A DNA stretch of 64,000 bases. Source: Bacteroidota bacterium (GTDB lineage Bacteria > Bacteroidota > Bacteroidia > JABDFU01). Positions 1 to 9,842 of the stretch are shown piece after piece. Where the stretch lies: NCBI GenBank assembly GCA_013286385.1, contig JABDFU010000004.1, forward strand, positions 1-64,000. Direction: 5' to 3'. The position numbers and the translations under genes are program-made. The notes beneath the pieces were generated by a model. It made no database searches. It worked only from the letters and a program-made list of their open reading frames with translations, and had not been told where the DNA came from. Position 1 is the stretch's first letter; every line of letters starts with the position of its first letter.

Positions 1-330
1 AAAATGGAAATTGTTAACCGCATTGACGTTGTCGTAAATGGTTTGGAGGCCTTGACGTATCTTAAAAGTGAAGATCATGGCCCTCCTGAATTAATTTTCT
101 TAGACATCAATATGCCTAAAATGAATGGATGGGAGTTTTTGGAACAATACAAATATTTAGACGCCAAACAAAAAGCGAGAGTTGTGATTATGATTTTAAC
201 TACTTCAGAAAATCCTGATGATATAAAAAAAGCTAAAGAAATTGAAGAGGTAACAGGTTTTGAAACAAAACCGTTAAGTGAAAAAATGATGATGGAAATT
301 CTAAACCAGCATTTTCAGGATTATCTCTGA
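1..330 (+). CDS. Response regulator receiver domain protein, 5' end outside window
   Basis: This is the C-terminal part of a CheY-like receiver domain. The motif LIFLDINMPKMNGWEF carries the likely phospho-accepting Asp followed by the usual (M)P-x-(M)(N/D)G loop, and a conserved Thr (LTTSE) and Lys (ETKPLS) follow at family-typical positions. The first beta strand with its acidic pair is missing, so the true start lies before base 1 and the ATG at base 4 is probably internal. No output domain follows before the stop, which suggests a stand-alone receiver of about 140 residues that signals by protein interaction. The next gene runs convergently. The cognate kinase is not in view. Confidence 0.85.
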   Translation, partial: KMEIVNRIDVVVNGLEALTYLKSEDHGPPELIFLDINMPKMNGWEFLEQYKYLDAKQKARVVIMILTTSENPDDIKKAKEIEEVTGFETKPLSEKMMMEILNQHFQDYL

Positions 331-343
331 AATAAAGCGGCCC

Positions 344-2449
344 CTACCGCAGTATTGACAGAAACCCAGCCATCCCCTTTCTGCCGTCCGAAACATACAG
401 AACATAATAGTACGTACCGTCCGGAAATCCACTGGCATTCCAGTTGTTCAGGTAGTTATCACTGTGATAGATGTTCAGACCCCAGCGGTCATAAATGGTG
501 ACTTTGCTGTTTGGAAAATAATTCAGGTTTTTAATTACAAAGTCGTCGTTAATCCCGTCTCCGTTTGGCGTTATTACATTGGGAACGCTGATGATTGGAC
601 AGGGATCAATCTGGCCCTGAACAATTAAGGTATCTCCCGGACAACCTTCGTAAACAGATGCAACTTTATAAATGACTTTTAAAGGCGTGAGAGAAGTTAT
701 TTTTGTTGTGTCATTAATGCTTACCCCTGATCCCGAGGTTTTATCGCTTCCCGTCCACGTAAAACTGGTTCCCGGAAGACAGGCACTGAGGCTGAAGTCC
801 ATAGGCAGTCCGTTACAGACGGTTAACGTATCCGGAGAAGCCGTCATTTGGGGGGAAGGGTTGATGAAAATATTCCTGGATGTGAGACCTTGTACGGTAT
901 CCCCACAGGCATCCACGACCAAAGGTGGCGGAACCGCTATAGTATCAGCTTTTCCACAGAAAACAGGACAATGCGGAATGGTCAGGTTGAGCGTGAGTAC
1001 ACCCTCTGTACTGCATCCTCCGGATGCAGTACCTCCGGTTACTTTTGTTGAACTCCAGGGATGGCTCACTGTATAGGGCGGTACTCCGTTCCGGCAAACC
1101 GCTTTCAGTGCCAGTTCGCAACTGTTCGAACAAAGTGTTGTTGTGTTAACTCTCCAGACACAGGTGTCTGTCAACCCTATTATATAGCCACTTAGCGGAT
1201 AAAGGGTAGTGGGATCGTAATAAACATAATTTGTATCACAGCCCGTACCTGCTGAATCCCGGCTCAGATGCTGTACCAGGTAAAATGAATCCGGAGAACA
1301 GGAAGGCGGGTAACAGCAGGCCAGTTCCTGAAGGTTTCCGTACAATCCGCAGGTACTTACAGAAGCTATAATTGATGAGTCACAGAAAGCAGCAGGCTCC
1401 GTAAAACATTTTGTTTTCAGGGAAACCCGACCGTCCTTGACAGGATATAAATTAAGTGTCACATAACTGGTAGTAATATAAAAACCGGTAATGGTGATCC
1501 CCGGAGGTATTGTCACCAGAATACTGTCTGCAGTATAATTGGGCAGCAGACAGGACGGCATGCTTCCTCCTGTCCAATTGCTGACAGGTCCTGTAATAGT
1601 AGGGTCCACTGTTACCGGGTAAGTCGCTTTCTCGAGCCAGCTTTGCCCAACAATGATACTTAAACTGCTGCGACTGTTCGCGGTATTCAACACATAGGCT
1701 CCTGAGCAATACTTCCCGTTGGCATCATAGCAGACGGGCGCATGGAAGCGAGCTTGCTCTTTTCCATTGGCAGAGAGCAGAATAAAATCGCCAAACCACT
1801 TCTCCCCTGCTGGTTTTCCTCTTTTAGAATCCTGAACGAGTCTGCAGTCTCCCGGATACTCAATTTCCTCAGAGGCCGTGAAACCTCCCCTTTCAGGTTT
1901 ATGAAGCAGAATATAGTCGGTTTCTACTGAACCATTTCTGAACGTAATCTTTTTTGTAATGTCCTCTGAAATCCTGATTGTAGCCACGGTCTGATCAATC
2001 GATGAAAGCGTTTGCTTACAGACAACTCCATTCACTTTTACGTCTTTATTAAAGATCAGCTGACCTTTGCCGTCCAGGGTAATGGAAGTGCTCAGGTCTT
2101 CGTTTAAGGCACAGGGATGGAGCTGTTTGTCAGCAAGCCATGAACGGCCCGAAGGTGAAGGCCTAAGCCGGACATCAATGGCCTCAAGGGTTCCAAAGTC
2201 GTTTCTGAACGAAACCGGTTGCGAGCTGAATTGCGAAATCACTTTTCCGTCAGCAGTTTTATACCGGCCTGAAAAAAGTGTTCGGGTTCCGGGAATTTCT
2301 TTGGCCCGATTCAAAAGACTGTCCATGTATGTCGGATGACTGGTATAGGGTCTCATAATTCCGTTTCCGCTTTTTTGCGGAAACGAATCAACTGAAAACA
2401 ATACTGTAAAAGCAAAAAGAAAAACCTTCAACTTCCTCATGATTCTCAT
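344..2449 (-). CDS. T9SS type B sorting domain (gliding motility-associated C-terminal) protein
   Basis: Predicted secreted surface protein of 701 residues. An N-terminal signal peptide is visible (MRKLKVFLFAFTVLFS, so the start may be the second Met, base 2440). The C-terminus has the type B T9SS sorting domain: VITPNGDGINDDF, then VTIYDRWG, then FPDGTYYYVL and a final ILR. The body is Cys-rich from about residue 340 to 520 and ends with an Ig-like segment. The large N-terminal part matches no family I can name. Type B cargo is exported by T9SS and usually needs a PorP/SprF partner; one is encoded at 58-59 kb. It lies 28 bases downstream of the next minus-strand gene and may share its transcript. 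Confidence 0.85.
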   Translation of the reverse strand: MRIMRKLKVFLFAFTVLFSVDSFPQKSGNGIMRPYTSHPTYMDSLLNRAKEIPGTRTLFSGRYKTADGKVISQFSSQPVSFRNDFGTLEAIDVRLRPSPSGRSWLADKQLHPCALNEDLSTSITLDGKGQLIFNKDVKVNGVVCKQTLSSIDQTVATIRISEDITKKITFRNGSVETDYILLHKPERGGFTASEEIEYPGDCRLVQDSKRGKPAGEKWFGDFILLSANGKEQARFHAPVCYDANGKYCSGAYVLNTANSRSSLSIIVGQSWLEKATYPVTVDPTITGPVSNWTGGSMPSCLLPNYTADSILVTIPPGITITGFYITTSYVTLNLYPVKDGRVSLKTKCFTEPAAFCDSSIIASVSTCGLYGNLQELACCYPPSCSPDSFYLVQHLSRDSAGTGCDTNYVYYDPTTLYPLSGYIIGLTDTCVWRVNTTTLCSNSCELALKAVCRNGVPPYTVSHPWSSTKVTGGTASGGCSTEGVLTLNLTIPHCPVFCGKADTIAVPPPLVVDACGDTVQGLTSRNIFINPSPQMTASPDTLTVCNGLPMDFSLSACLPGTSFTWTGSDKTSGSGVSINDTTKITSLTPLKVIYKVASVYEGCPGDTLIVQGQIDPCPIISVPNVITPNGDGINDDFVIKNLNYFPNSKVTIYDRWGLNIYHSDNYLNNWNASGFPDGTYYYVLYVSDGRKGMAGFLSILR

Positions 2450-2477
2450 AGTTTAATTCAAAATGACCTCTAATTTA

Positions 2478-4235
2478 TCAGGATGATTCGAAATTTCCAA
2501 AAAGAGAAGTGACACGCAACTTTTCAAGAGTGCCCTCAAAATCACTTTTGGGGTTAATATAAATTCTCAGAATCGTTTTGTTGGCCCCCGCCTCTACCCT
2601 GACCCGGACATAAAAAGCATAGTTGTTTGTTTGCCCTTCTTTGCTGATTACACTGAACAATCTTACGCTGTTGCGCTTACGCAACCCATTCGTTTCGACC
2701 TCAGATGTTAAATAAGAATCCCAAAATCCCCTGCTGACTTTTATTTCGGATTCGATTTTTAACCAGACCTCAGCTGATTTAACAGTTGTAGAATCAAGGC
2801 CCAACGATGTTTCCAGCAATAAGACTAAATTGCTTCCTTTGCTTTGAATTTTTCTCGAAGTATCCGTATGCGCAATCACTTTCAGTTGGTACCTGTTTTC
2901 GTTGCCTAAATATTCATTGGTATCCAGCGTACTCATATCCAAAGGGGTAGGGTCGGGATTCAGGTAAATCCGCCCGTAATACGTCCTGTTCATCTGATCG
3001 TAATGCAAAATCTGCTTATTGTATTGTACAATCTGGAACAGGTTTACGCCTATCAGGTACAATCCCAAGCCATAAAAAAAGAATCTCCATTTTTTCTGGT
3101 TGACCTGTTCAATGTATGCTGCCAGTGGGAGTGCAAAAACAGGATAGGACTGGGAAAGCGCCCTTGTTGAATAACTTCCGCCGTAGCGCCAGTCAAACCA
3201 GGAAATGACAATGTAGATGTTCAACAGGCAAAACCATAGTACTGATTTTTTAAACGGATAGGATTTCAGGTAAAACATACCGGCAATAAAGAATACGGTA
3301 ACCGGCGTATAAATAAACCATCCTTTCTGCCATCCGATCAAAACCCTGAAAAATGGATTTAAAAAAGTCCATTTGCTGCCCACATCGTAGATGAAAAATC
3401 CGGTAGCGATTTGCCAGTAAATAAGCTGGGGCAAAACGCCTAGAAATGCGAAAAGAAGTGCAAAGTATACATGGTTCTTATGCTTTCTGACAAACGACCA
3501 CTTCTCTTTTGCAGATTCCTTTGTCTCAGTTCCCCAAAGCAAAGGAATAAACAGCATGATAGCCTCCGTTGGCCTGCTGATGGATGCCAATCCTATTACG
3601 TATCCAATCATGGCGGCCAAAAAAAGGCCTGGCTTTTCATGCCATTTAATTGTCAGGTAAATCATCACAACATAAAGCGGGAAAATGTATCCATGACTTT
3701 GTGCGCTGTCGATGGCAACATACTGAATGATATTGGTTGCCAGCATGAGCAGCAAAAGGGTAATGGCAACAGTGAGGTCGCTGAAATACCGCAACAGGAT
3801 ACTTCTGAGCAAAAACACCGCCAACAAACAATAGATCAGCACGCCAAAAGCAAGTGAATATTGATAAGGAGCTGAAAAGCCATCAGCGTCATAATGAAAT
3901 TTTCGGGCGATTAAATGACCGATCAGAAAAAAGGGCGTTTCCAGCATCGCTACTCCCCCAAGGTATTTGAAGACATATTTATTATCCTTGTAAATATTTG
4001 CCTGATAAACATGACCTCCTGAAAGCCCATATTTTTTGTCTATTTCGGGCAACCATTTAAGGGCCGTAACATCGCGGTAAATAAAAATACCGGGCAGGTA
4101 CATGTAATAACCAAGGGCATCCCAGGTGGTAATCTTCAGTTCGTGTTTTGATTCGAGTCCCGAATAGGACAGCCGGTATTGCAGCAGTACAATACTGACA
4201 ATGCAACAAGCAATTAAAGAATATACGTTTTTCAA
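2478..4235 (-). CDS. Polytopic membrane protein, possible GT-C type glycosyltransferase
   Basis: 585 residues with about ten hydrophobic segments in the first 400 residues, then a soluble C-terminal region rich in beta-like sequence. The first periplasmic loop holds TTWDALGYYMYLPG and the later segment WFDWRYGGSYSTRALSQSYPV looks like a membrane glycosyltransferase loop. This arrangement resembles GT-C (ArnT/PMT-like) enzymes that transfer sugars from polyprenyl-phosphate donors, but the catalytic residues cannot be assigned, so the function is inferred. It sits six bases after the gene upstream on the same strand, between two T9SS type B cargo genes, which fits a role in surface modification. 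Annotating it as a plain hypothetical membrane protein would also be defensible. Confidence 0.7.
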   Translation of the reverse strand: MKNVYSLIACCIVSIVLLQYRLSYSGLESKHELKITTWDALGYYMYLPGIFIYRDVTALKWLPEIDKKYGLSGGHVYQANIYKDNKYVFKYLGGVAMLETPFFLIGHLIARKFHYDADGFSAPYQYSLAFGVLIYCLLAVFLLRSILLRYFSDLTVAITLLLLMLATNIIQYVAIDSAQSHGYIFPLYVVMIYLTIKWHEKPGLFLAAMIGYVIGLASISRPTEAIMLFIPLLWGTETKESAKEKWSFVRKHKNHVYFALLFAFLGVLPQLIYWQIATGFFIYDVGSKWTFLNPFFRVLIGWQKGWFIYTPVTVFFIAGMFYLKSYPFKKSVLWFCLLNIYIVISWFDWRYGGSYSTRALSQSYPVFALPLAAYIEQVNQKKWRFFFYGLGLYLIGVNLFQIVQYNKQILHYDQMNRTYYGRIYLNPDPTPLDMSTLDTNEYLGNENRYQLKVIAHTDTSRKIQSKGSNLVLLLETSLGLDSTTVKSAEVWLKIESEIKVSRGFWDSYLTSEVETNGLRKRNSVRLFSVISKEGQTNNYAFYVRVRVEAGANKTILRIYINPKSDFEGTLEKLRVTSLFGNFESS

Positions 4236-4241
4236 TTACAG

Positions 4242-7200
4242 CTACCTAAGCAAGGTAATAGTTCCCTTTTCTGATATCTTTTTTCCGTTCAGGAGAGTGG
4301 CATTCAGGTAATATACGTAAACCGCTTCCTCGGCTTTTGCATCGTTGTACATTCCGTCCCAACCCTGATTGGGGTTGGTGGAACGGAAGACGTTTTCACC
4401 CCAGCGGTCAAACACCAGAAAGTTCAGATGAACAATGCACGTCCCCCTTACATACAACACATCATTCTCTCCGTCCCCGTTCGGCGAAAAAGCCCTTGGA
4501 ACAAAAATATCCCCACAGGATGGCTCTACTGTGATGGTAACGGAGGCTGTGGAACTGCAGCCCTGGTTATCTGTAACCGTTACTGTAAATGTGGTGGTTT
4601 GAGAAATATCAATCGTGGGACTCTGAATCAGGGAGTCTTTCATAGACTCCCCCGGACTCCAGAAATACTGACTGCCACCCGACGCATTCAGCGATAGCTG
4701 GGTTCCTGAAACAATAGTCTGATCGCTTCCGGCCGAGGCCGCTGGCGGATTGTAAACCGTGATCGTAAGACTTGTTGTGGAAGTGCATCCGCTGGCATCT
4801 GTCGCTGTGAGAGTATAGGTAACTGTAGCCGTTGGATTTGCTAAAACAAAGCTTCCGGTAGCTGAAGATAAACTATTGAATGGCAACCAGTTATAGCTAA
4901 CAAATCCACTGCTACTCAAAAGTGTCGAATCACCCTGGCAAAAAGCCGAATCGCTTGCAGTAATAAACACCGGAGTTGCTGAACCTGTGCTTGCAACAAC
5001 CACACTCGATACCGTACTGCAGCCCTTCGAATCGGTAACGGTCAGGGAATACGTTCCGGCAGCAAGATTGGACGCCAGAGAATCGGTCGAGCCTCCGGAT
5101 GACCAGGAATAGGTGTAGGCAGGACTTCCTCCTTTAACAATTGCTGAAACAGAACCGTCAGAAGACCCGCAGCTTGTTTTTTGTGCCAAAAGCGTATCAC
5201 TCAGGCCACCCGTCGTTCCTACAAACAGGCTGAGGGATTGCGTACAGGAATTGGCATCGGTTACTGTAACCGAATAATTTGCCGAAATAAGACCCGAAAC
5301 GATCGAAGATCTTGCTCCATCTGACCATGCATAGGAATAACTTCCTGCACCGCCGGCCGCACTGACAGCGGCCTGCCCATTCGCAGAAGAGCAGGAGGAT
5401 GAAACCGTAGACGGAGTGAGAACTATCTGCATTGGCGAACTGACGGTAAAGAAGGTGTCCGCCTTACATCCGACATTATCCGTTAACGTTAAACTGTAAG
5501 AACCCGCTGCCAGACCCGAAACAGTTGCGCTGCTGGCGCCGTTACTCCAGACATAAGTATAAGGGGGATTTCCTCCTGCGGGACTCATAACGATACTTCC
5601 TGTATGCTGTCCGAAGCAGTTGTTTTCAGTTATTGAAACTGATTTCAGACTTAGGCCTGAGGTTCCAGAAACAACCGTATCAGCAGTTGTTGTACAGGAT
5701 CCACCATCGGTCACAGTGAGGGTGTAATTACCGGCCGAAATATTGCTTAAGGTCGCGGCAGTTGAGCCACTGGACCATGAATACGTAAATGCCGGCACCC
5801 CACCGCTTATAGAAACGGTTATCCCTCCACCGGAAGCGCAACCGGCGTTGGTTGGAGTAAGGCTGCAGCTAAACGCAGAAGAAACAGTGACCTGCAAAGG
5901 CACCCTGAAGAAACCGGGACAGGAACCCACATAATACGTTGTGGTTGTGGTTAAGACAGGAGTTGTAAAATCAGGTCCGGTTCCCAGACTGCTGCCACCT
6001 GTTAGAGAATCGTACCATAGTAAAATTGCTCCTGCAGGAGCAGTTCCGCTAAAACTTGCACTCAGGTTCAGCGAAGCTCCTCCGCATAGTGCGGTATCTC
6101 TTGTAACAATATCGTAGGTTGATAAGCTCTGATTCATCAACCCATTTGCTCCGCTTGTAGCGCCGTTAGGCGGAAACAATTCACCGGCTTTGTTTAACAG
6201 GGGGCTGTTTGTTGTTCCATTTGCTCCCCCGTTTACCTGCTGAGCCATAACTCCCGCACTAAGAGCTATGTACCCTCCGCCACCACCTCCACCAGGACCT
6301 TCAGCTTCAGTCGGGGCTCCAAAATCCAAAGCACCTTTTACAACATTCTGATTCCCACCGGAACCTCCGTTTGCGAAAGCTTGCAGGGAGCCCGTTACCG
6401 TTGAGTTAACCAGTATTGTACCTCCCGCCCCTGCGCCTCCGGCCGCGTCTATTCCTATGTAATTTGTAGCAGCGGGAGTCCCTGTGGTGTTTCCTCCGTT
6501 GAGTCCGTTTGCCAGCAGCTGACCCGAACCCGATACTGTGCCGTAGCATTGAATGTAAATAAGCCCGCCCCCATTACCACCTCCGCCCTCGTATCCGTTA
6601 TCCCCCTGACCTGCTCCTCCGCCACCTCCCAAATAAATCCTTCCGGTACTATAGTCGAGTGGTCTTCCGCCCAGTCCACCTACATTGCTGCGATAATCGC
6701 CTCCCCAGGCGTGATTGCCAGGAGCAACAGTTAAAGGATTGTTTTGTTTATTCGCCCAGGAATAACCGCCTCTTCCACCGCCGGTGGAAGGTGATAACGG
6801 AACCCAAGCCCCTTCGAGAGCCCAGGCAGCATTGTAGGCCGGATTGGGAACCCCTCTTCCGTTCCAAAGCAAAACACTCGCATTTCCGGCATTTGCACCA
6901 CCCCCTCCTCCTGCATTCCAGGAACAACCTCCACCGCCTGCATTGGCAATAGCACCTCTGCCATATTCTCCTATCCGCAGATTGTAAACAGCCTCAAATC
7001 CGGCAATCCCCTCTCCTTTAAATGCTCCCCAATCCACATTCGATGTCCCGCTGAAATTTTCGTTACCGCTAGTTCCAGGGGTCGTAACCGTATCAGCGCC
7101 CCTGAAACCGAGACCTGTAACATTAATGCTTCCTCCGGAACTGATCAGGGTATTTCCACTGATTTCAATCACACAAACGCCTCCGTCTACTCCGTTCCAG

Positions 7201-7718
7201 GCCTGCGCAGCAAGTACTCCGCCGGCATTGATGGTCAGCGAAGAATAACGGGGAACCCTGACAACCTGCGTGCGTCCCGAATCAGCTAAGTAATTATTCA
7301 GGAGCGGACAACTCAGGTCTATAGTCGTCGAACCCGACACATCTTTTACTTCGGCAAATTCGTAAGTTCCTGTTCCGTTATAGGCCAATATCTGGCCAAT
7401 GCTGCTGTCGTTCGGAAGAGCAACCAACGGTGATCCGCTAGTAAAATCTCCGAGAATCCAGGCGCCCTGCGTCTGATAGATAAACAAAAGATCACCTTCC
7501 GCAAGGTTTGAAGGAAATCTCAGGTTCGTATTCAGCGTATTGGAACTAACCTGTATCGAAGTGTTTCCTGCAGTGATGTTTGCAGTCAGGTCGATGTACT
7601 CGTTAACAATTGTGTTGGCCGCGCTGACTGTAAGGGCTCCACTTTTCCCTCGTTGCGCGAGGGAAAAGAAGGACAAAGAAACCAGGAAACCCAATAAAAT
7701 AAATCGCTTATCTTTCAT
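4242..7718 (-). CDS. SprB-repeat T9SS type B cargo protein, glycine-rich N-terminal half
   Basis: Large secreted protein. I start it at MKDKRFILLGFLVSLSFFSLAQ (base 7718), a clean signal peptide, not at the track start ten residues earlier. Residues about 40-540 form a Gly/Asn/Ala-rich region with GGGG stretches, possibly a parallel beta-helix-like domain. From about 620 on there are at least four SprB-type repeats (PAGGNPPYTYVWSNG, then LAAGSYSLTLTDNVGC), then two PKD-like units, and finally the type B T9SS sorting domain (AFSPNGDGENDVL, FDRWGENVF, AVYVYYLNA, final TLLR). SprB repeats occur in adhesins used in gliding and surface attachment, so a cell-surface adhesin is likely. It is followed after six bases by the polytopic membrane protein gene. 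Confidence 0.88.
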   Translation of the reverse strand: MKDKRFILLGFLVSLSFFSLAQRGKSGALTVSAANTIVNEYIDLTANITAGNTSIQVSSNTLNTNLRFPSNLAEGDLLFIYQTQGAWILGDFTSGSPLVALPNDSSIGQILAYNGTGTYEFAEVKDVSGSTTIDLSCPLLNNYLADSGRTQVVRVPRYSSLTINAGGVLAAQAWNGVDGGVCVIEISGNTLISSGGSINVTGLGFRGADTVTTPGTSGNENFSGTSNVDWGAFKGEGIAGFEAVYNLRIGEYGRGAIANAGGGGCSWNAGGGGGANAGNASVLLWNGRGVPNPAYNAAWALEGAWVPLSPSTGGGRGGYSWANKQNNPLTVAPGNHAWGGDYRSNVGGLGGRPLDYSTGRIYLGGGGGAGQGDNGYEGGGGNGGGLIYIQCYGTVSGSGQLLANGLNGGNTTGTPAATNYIGIDAAGGAGAGGTILVNSTVTGSLQAFANGGSGGNQNVVKGALDFGAPTEAEGPGGGGGGGYIALSAGVMAQQVNGGANGTTNSPLLNKAGELFPPNGATSGANGLMNQSLSTYDIVTRDTALCGGASLNLSASFSGTAPAGAILLWYDSLTGGSSLGTGPDFTTPVLTTTTTYYVGSCPGFFRVPLQVTVSSAFSCSLTPTNAGCASGGGITVSISGGVPAFTYSWSSGSTAATLSNISAGNYTLTVTDGGSCTTTADTVVSGTSGLSLKSVSITENNCFGQHTGSIVMSPAGGNPPYTYVWSNGASSATVSGLAAGSYSLTLTDNVGCKADTFFTVSSPMQIVLTPSTVSSSCSSANGQAAVSAAGGAGSYSYAWSDGARSSIVSGLISANYSVTVTDANSCTQSLSLFVGTTGGLSDTLLAQKTSCGSSDGSVSAIVKGGSPAYTYSWSSGGSTDSLASNLAAGTYSLTVTDSKGCSTVSSVVVASTGSATPVFITASDSAFCQGDSTLLSSSGFVSYNWLPFNSLSSATGSFVLANPTATVTYTLTATDASGCTSTTSLTITVYNPPAASAGSDQTIVSGTQLSLNASGGSQYFWSPGESMKDSLIQSPTIDISQTTTFTVTVTDNQGCSSTASVTITVEPSCGDIFVPRAFSPNGDGENDVLYVRGTCIVHLNFLVFDRWGENVFRSTNPNQGWDGMYNDAKAEEAVYVYYLNATLLNGKKISEKGTITLLR

Positions 7719-7762
7719 ACGGACAACCCTTCCCAGGCCAGAATACAAGATACAAAAAATAC

Positions 7763-9523
7763 CTATTGCACGCCAGGCTTATCCTGCAGCATCAGTTCCC
7801 GTATGTATTTTACCGGTGCGCTGCCATAGCTAAGAAATTTTTCATGAAAAGCTTTCAGGTTAAACTGATCCCCCATTTTCTTTTTAAGCTCCTCCCTGAA
7901 ATCATAGATTTCGGTGAAACCTGTAAAATAGCTGCAAAGTTGCACTTGTGTGAGGGAAACCCTTCTCCATTTTCCTTCGGCTTCGGCTTTCTGCTGAAAT
8001 GCCTCGCTCGTTAATAGCTTCATGGCGTCCTCCTTTTCCATTCCCAGGGCATGCACGCTATAATCCAGTATCGTATTGCAGACCGTGCGCAAATGCCATT
8101 TGTAATACATGAGCCACATCTCAGGCTCATTGTTTCCGTATCCGCTTTCAATCATCATGCGTTCTGTATAAACGGCCCAGCCCTCTACCATGGCTCCGTT
8201 TCCGAACAAAGATTTAATCAGACTGGGACTCTGGTTGCTGTAGACCAGTTGAGTGTAATGACCGGGAATGGCTTCGTGTATGCACAAAATCTGAAGAATG
8301 TAATTGTTATACTCCCTCAGGTAACTTTCGGCCCTATCAGGAGCCCAACCGGATAAAGAACCTACGTTGTAATAGGTATTGCCGTTTTTGTCATACGGAC
8401 CCGGCGCATTAATAGATGCACCGGCAACTCCCGCCATATAAGCAGGCTCTTTGCGTATAACCAGAGGTTTGGTCGAGTCTATGAAAATCAGGTTTTTCTT
8501 TTTAATAAAGTCAACCAGAACAGGAATCTGCCGCTCAATAGTCACCTGAAAGGAGTCGGCCTTAACATGCTGAAGTGCAATTTTTTCAAGAACACTGCGG
8601 GTAATTTCAAGATCCTCAGCAGGCATTTTTTCGCTGCCCATGTATTTTTTCCAGAGCGACTTGCTGATTCTGGCCATTTCGGCATGCAACTCATCCTTTC
8701 GCTTAAGGGCGCGTTCATAGATTTCTTCGGAAGTGAAACGGGATTGAATGTCAAATCTGAATTTTGCCTCAAAAAGATCCTTGCCCAGGTGAAAGCTTCT
8801 GGGAGTGTCATTTTTCATCGTTTTCAGCCATTCGGCATAGTCCCTGACCGCCTTTGCCGAATTAACAATACTCGTTTCAAACTCTTTTTTAACGGATTCG
8901 CTAAGGCCCGAAATTTTTACCGAATCCAGCAGGTCTTTTTCCAGAACCGAAACCGAATTCAGGTTTTGCTCAATTCCCAGCTGGGTATGTTCTTTGGTAG
9001 GATTTTTCAGGTATTTCCTGGCCGATTCATAATAAGCAGGTGTACTTTTCAGTCGCCCGTATATTCCCATCAAACGTACATCGAGTTTCGCATAATTGCC
9101 ATTGAGCAATTCGGCAATGCCGCTTACTACATTGTAATCCGAAGGGTTCCATTCAAAAGACTTATAGGAAGTGTTGTTCCAGATCAATTCATTCAGCTGA
9201 TTCTCGATCAGGTAATAATCGGTTTTATTGTTGGAGCTGAGCTTCTGAAGATCATAGGATTTTAACGAATCCAGATTGGCTTTTGCAAATTCATTTTCAA
9301 GGGCCCTGCTGGCCTCCGAAGGAACAATAAGAATACTGTCGTAATTGTGATAGCCCTGACTGGCAGCCCAAACGGGATATACTTTCCAAAGTTTTTCGAT
9401 AAAACTGTTTTTATACGAATCGAAGTGTTGATCACTATTGTCGTTTTGTTGATTGCTATTCTTATTCTGACCGCAGGAAGCGAACAGTACAGATGCTATT
9501 GCGAGTAAGGCTATTCTTTTCAT
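7763..9523 (-). CDS. DUF885 family lipoprotein, metallopeptidase-like
   Basis: 586 residues, the normal full length for DUF885 proteins. The N-terminus MKRIALLAIASVLFASCGQ is a lipoprotein signal with the lipidated Cys at about residue 17. The motif HEAIPGHYTQLVY contains the HExxxGH zinc-binding pattern, and GWAVYTERMM lies about 45 residues downstream with a candidate third ligand. The family is built like zinc carboxypeptidases, but the physiological substrate is unknown to me. A second, truncated DUF885 gene lies at 54.7-55.6 kb. The -7-like box CAAATGTA (reverse of TACATTTG) sits about 20 bases upstream, so the gene probably starts its own transcript. Confidence 0.88.
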   Translation of the reverse strand: MKRIALLAIASVLFASCGQNKNSNQQNDNSDQHFDSYKNSFIEKLWKVYPVWAASQGYHNYDSILIVPSEASRALENEFAKANLDSLKSYDLQKLSSNNKTDYYLIENQLNELIWNNTSYKSFEWNPSDYNVVSGIAELLNGNYAKLDVRLMGIYGRLKSTPAYYESARKYLKNPTKEHTQLGIEQNLNSVSVLEKDLLDSVKISGLSESVKKEFETSIVNSAKAVRDYAEWLKTMKNDTPRSFHLGKDLFEAKFRFDIQSRFTSEEIYERALKRKDELHAEMARISKSLWKKYMGSEKMPAEDLEITRSVLEKIALQHVKADSFQVTIERQIPVLVDFIKKKNLIFIDSTKPLVIRKEPAYMAGVAGASINAPGPYDKNGNTYYNVGSLSGWAPDRAESYLREYNNYILQILCIHEAIPGHYTQLVYSNQSPSLIKSLFGNGAMVEGWAVYTERMMIESGYGNNEPEMWLMYYKWHLRTVCNTILDYSVHALGMEKEDAMKLLTSEAFQQKAEAEGKWRRVSLTQVQLCSYFTGFTEIYDFREELKKKMGDQFNLKAFHEKFLSYGSAPVKYIRELMLQDKPGVQ

Positions 9524-9543
9524 AATTGTTGTTTATTTGCGGG

Positions 9544-9551
9544 CAAATGTA
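9544..9551 (-). promoter_or_regulatory. Candidate -7 promoter box (TACATTTG) of the DUF885 gene
   Basis: On the minus strand TACATTTG matches the Bacteroidota -7 consensus TAnnTTTG and lies 20 bases upstream of the DUF885 ATG. No clear -33 TTTG is present at the expected spacing, so this is a half-site match only. Confidence 0.4.
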
Positions 9552-9618
9552 CCGTATTTCTTCTTAAAATAAGTCTATTTGCCGCATTTAGCTTATCACT
9601 TCTTCAATAACAATCCGT

Positions 9619-9755
9619 TTAAATTAAATTTCTAAAAAGACCAGCATTAGCCTGGAAGGTGAGAAAATCCTGTTGATTTTTTGCGTAAATTTGTTGAGCA
9701 AAATCAGATTCATTGAGTTTGAATTTAATCTTTCTTTCGTTTGAACTTCTCCCGG
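9619..9755 (-). pseudogene. Possible 3' exon remnant of a gene split by the group II intron relic
   Basis: Directly after the 3' end of the intron relic, one minus-strand frame is open for about 43 codons and reads like protein (NESDFAQQIYAKNQQDFLTF) up to a TAA. It has no start codon of its own. If the intron once interrupted a gene, this would be the downstream exon, with the upstream exon lost. The reading is only compositional; I do not recognise the protein. Confidence 0.2.
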
Positions 9756-9842
9756 TCGAGTAAGCAAGGGCATTTCAGCCCGAGCTTCTCACAGAACCGT
9801 ACGTGACAGTTGCCCGTCATACGGCTCTTGTTATCAAAATCC
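9755..9842 (-). mobile_element. Group II intron 3' end relic: domains V and VI
   Basis: On the minus strand bases 9827-9794 form a perfect-length 34-nt domain V: it opens GAGCCGTATGACGGG with the catalytic AGC triad, and closes GTCACGTACGGTTC, pairing as CCGTA/TACGG and GTGAC-like inner stem. Immediately downstream a domain VI-like hairpin (AAGC..GGGC / GCCC..GCTT) precedes the probable 3' splice end near TACTCGAC, about base 9755. The 3' tail of an intron-encoded reverse transcriptase lies just upstream, as in intact introns. The 5' intron domains I-IV and most of the reverse transcriptase are absent, so this is a dead remnant. Confidence 0.85.

Noticed and set aside
8567-9265. 232-aa plus-strand ORF
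   Set aside because: Lies antisense within the intact DUF885 gene and has no recognisable domain.
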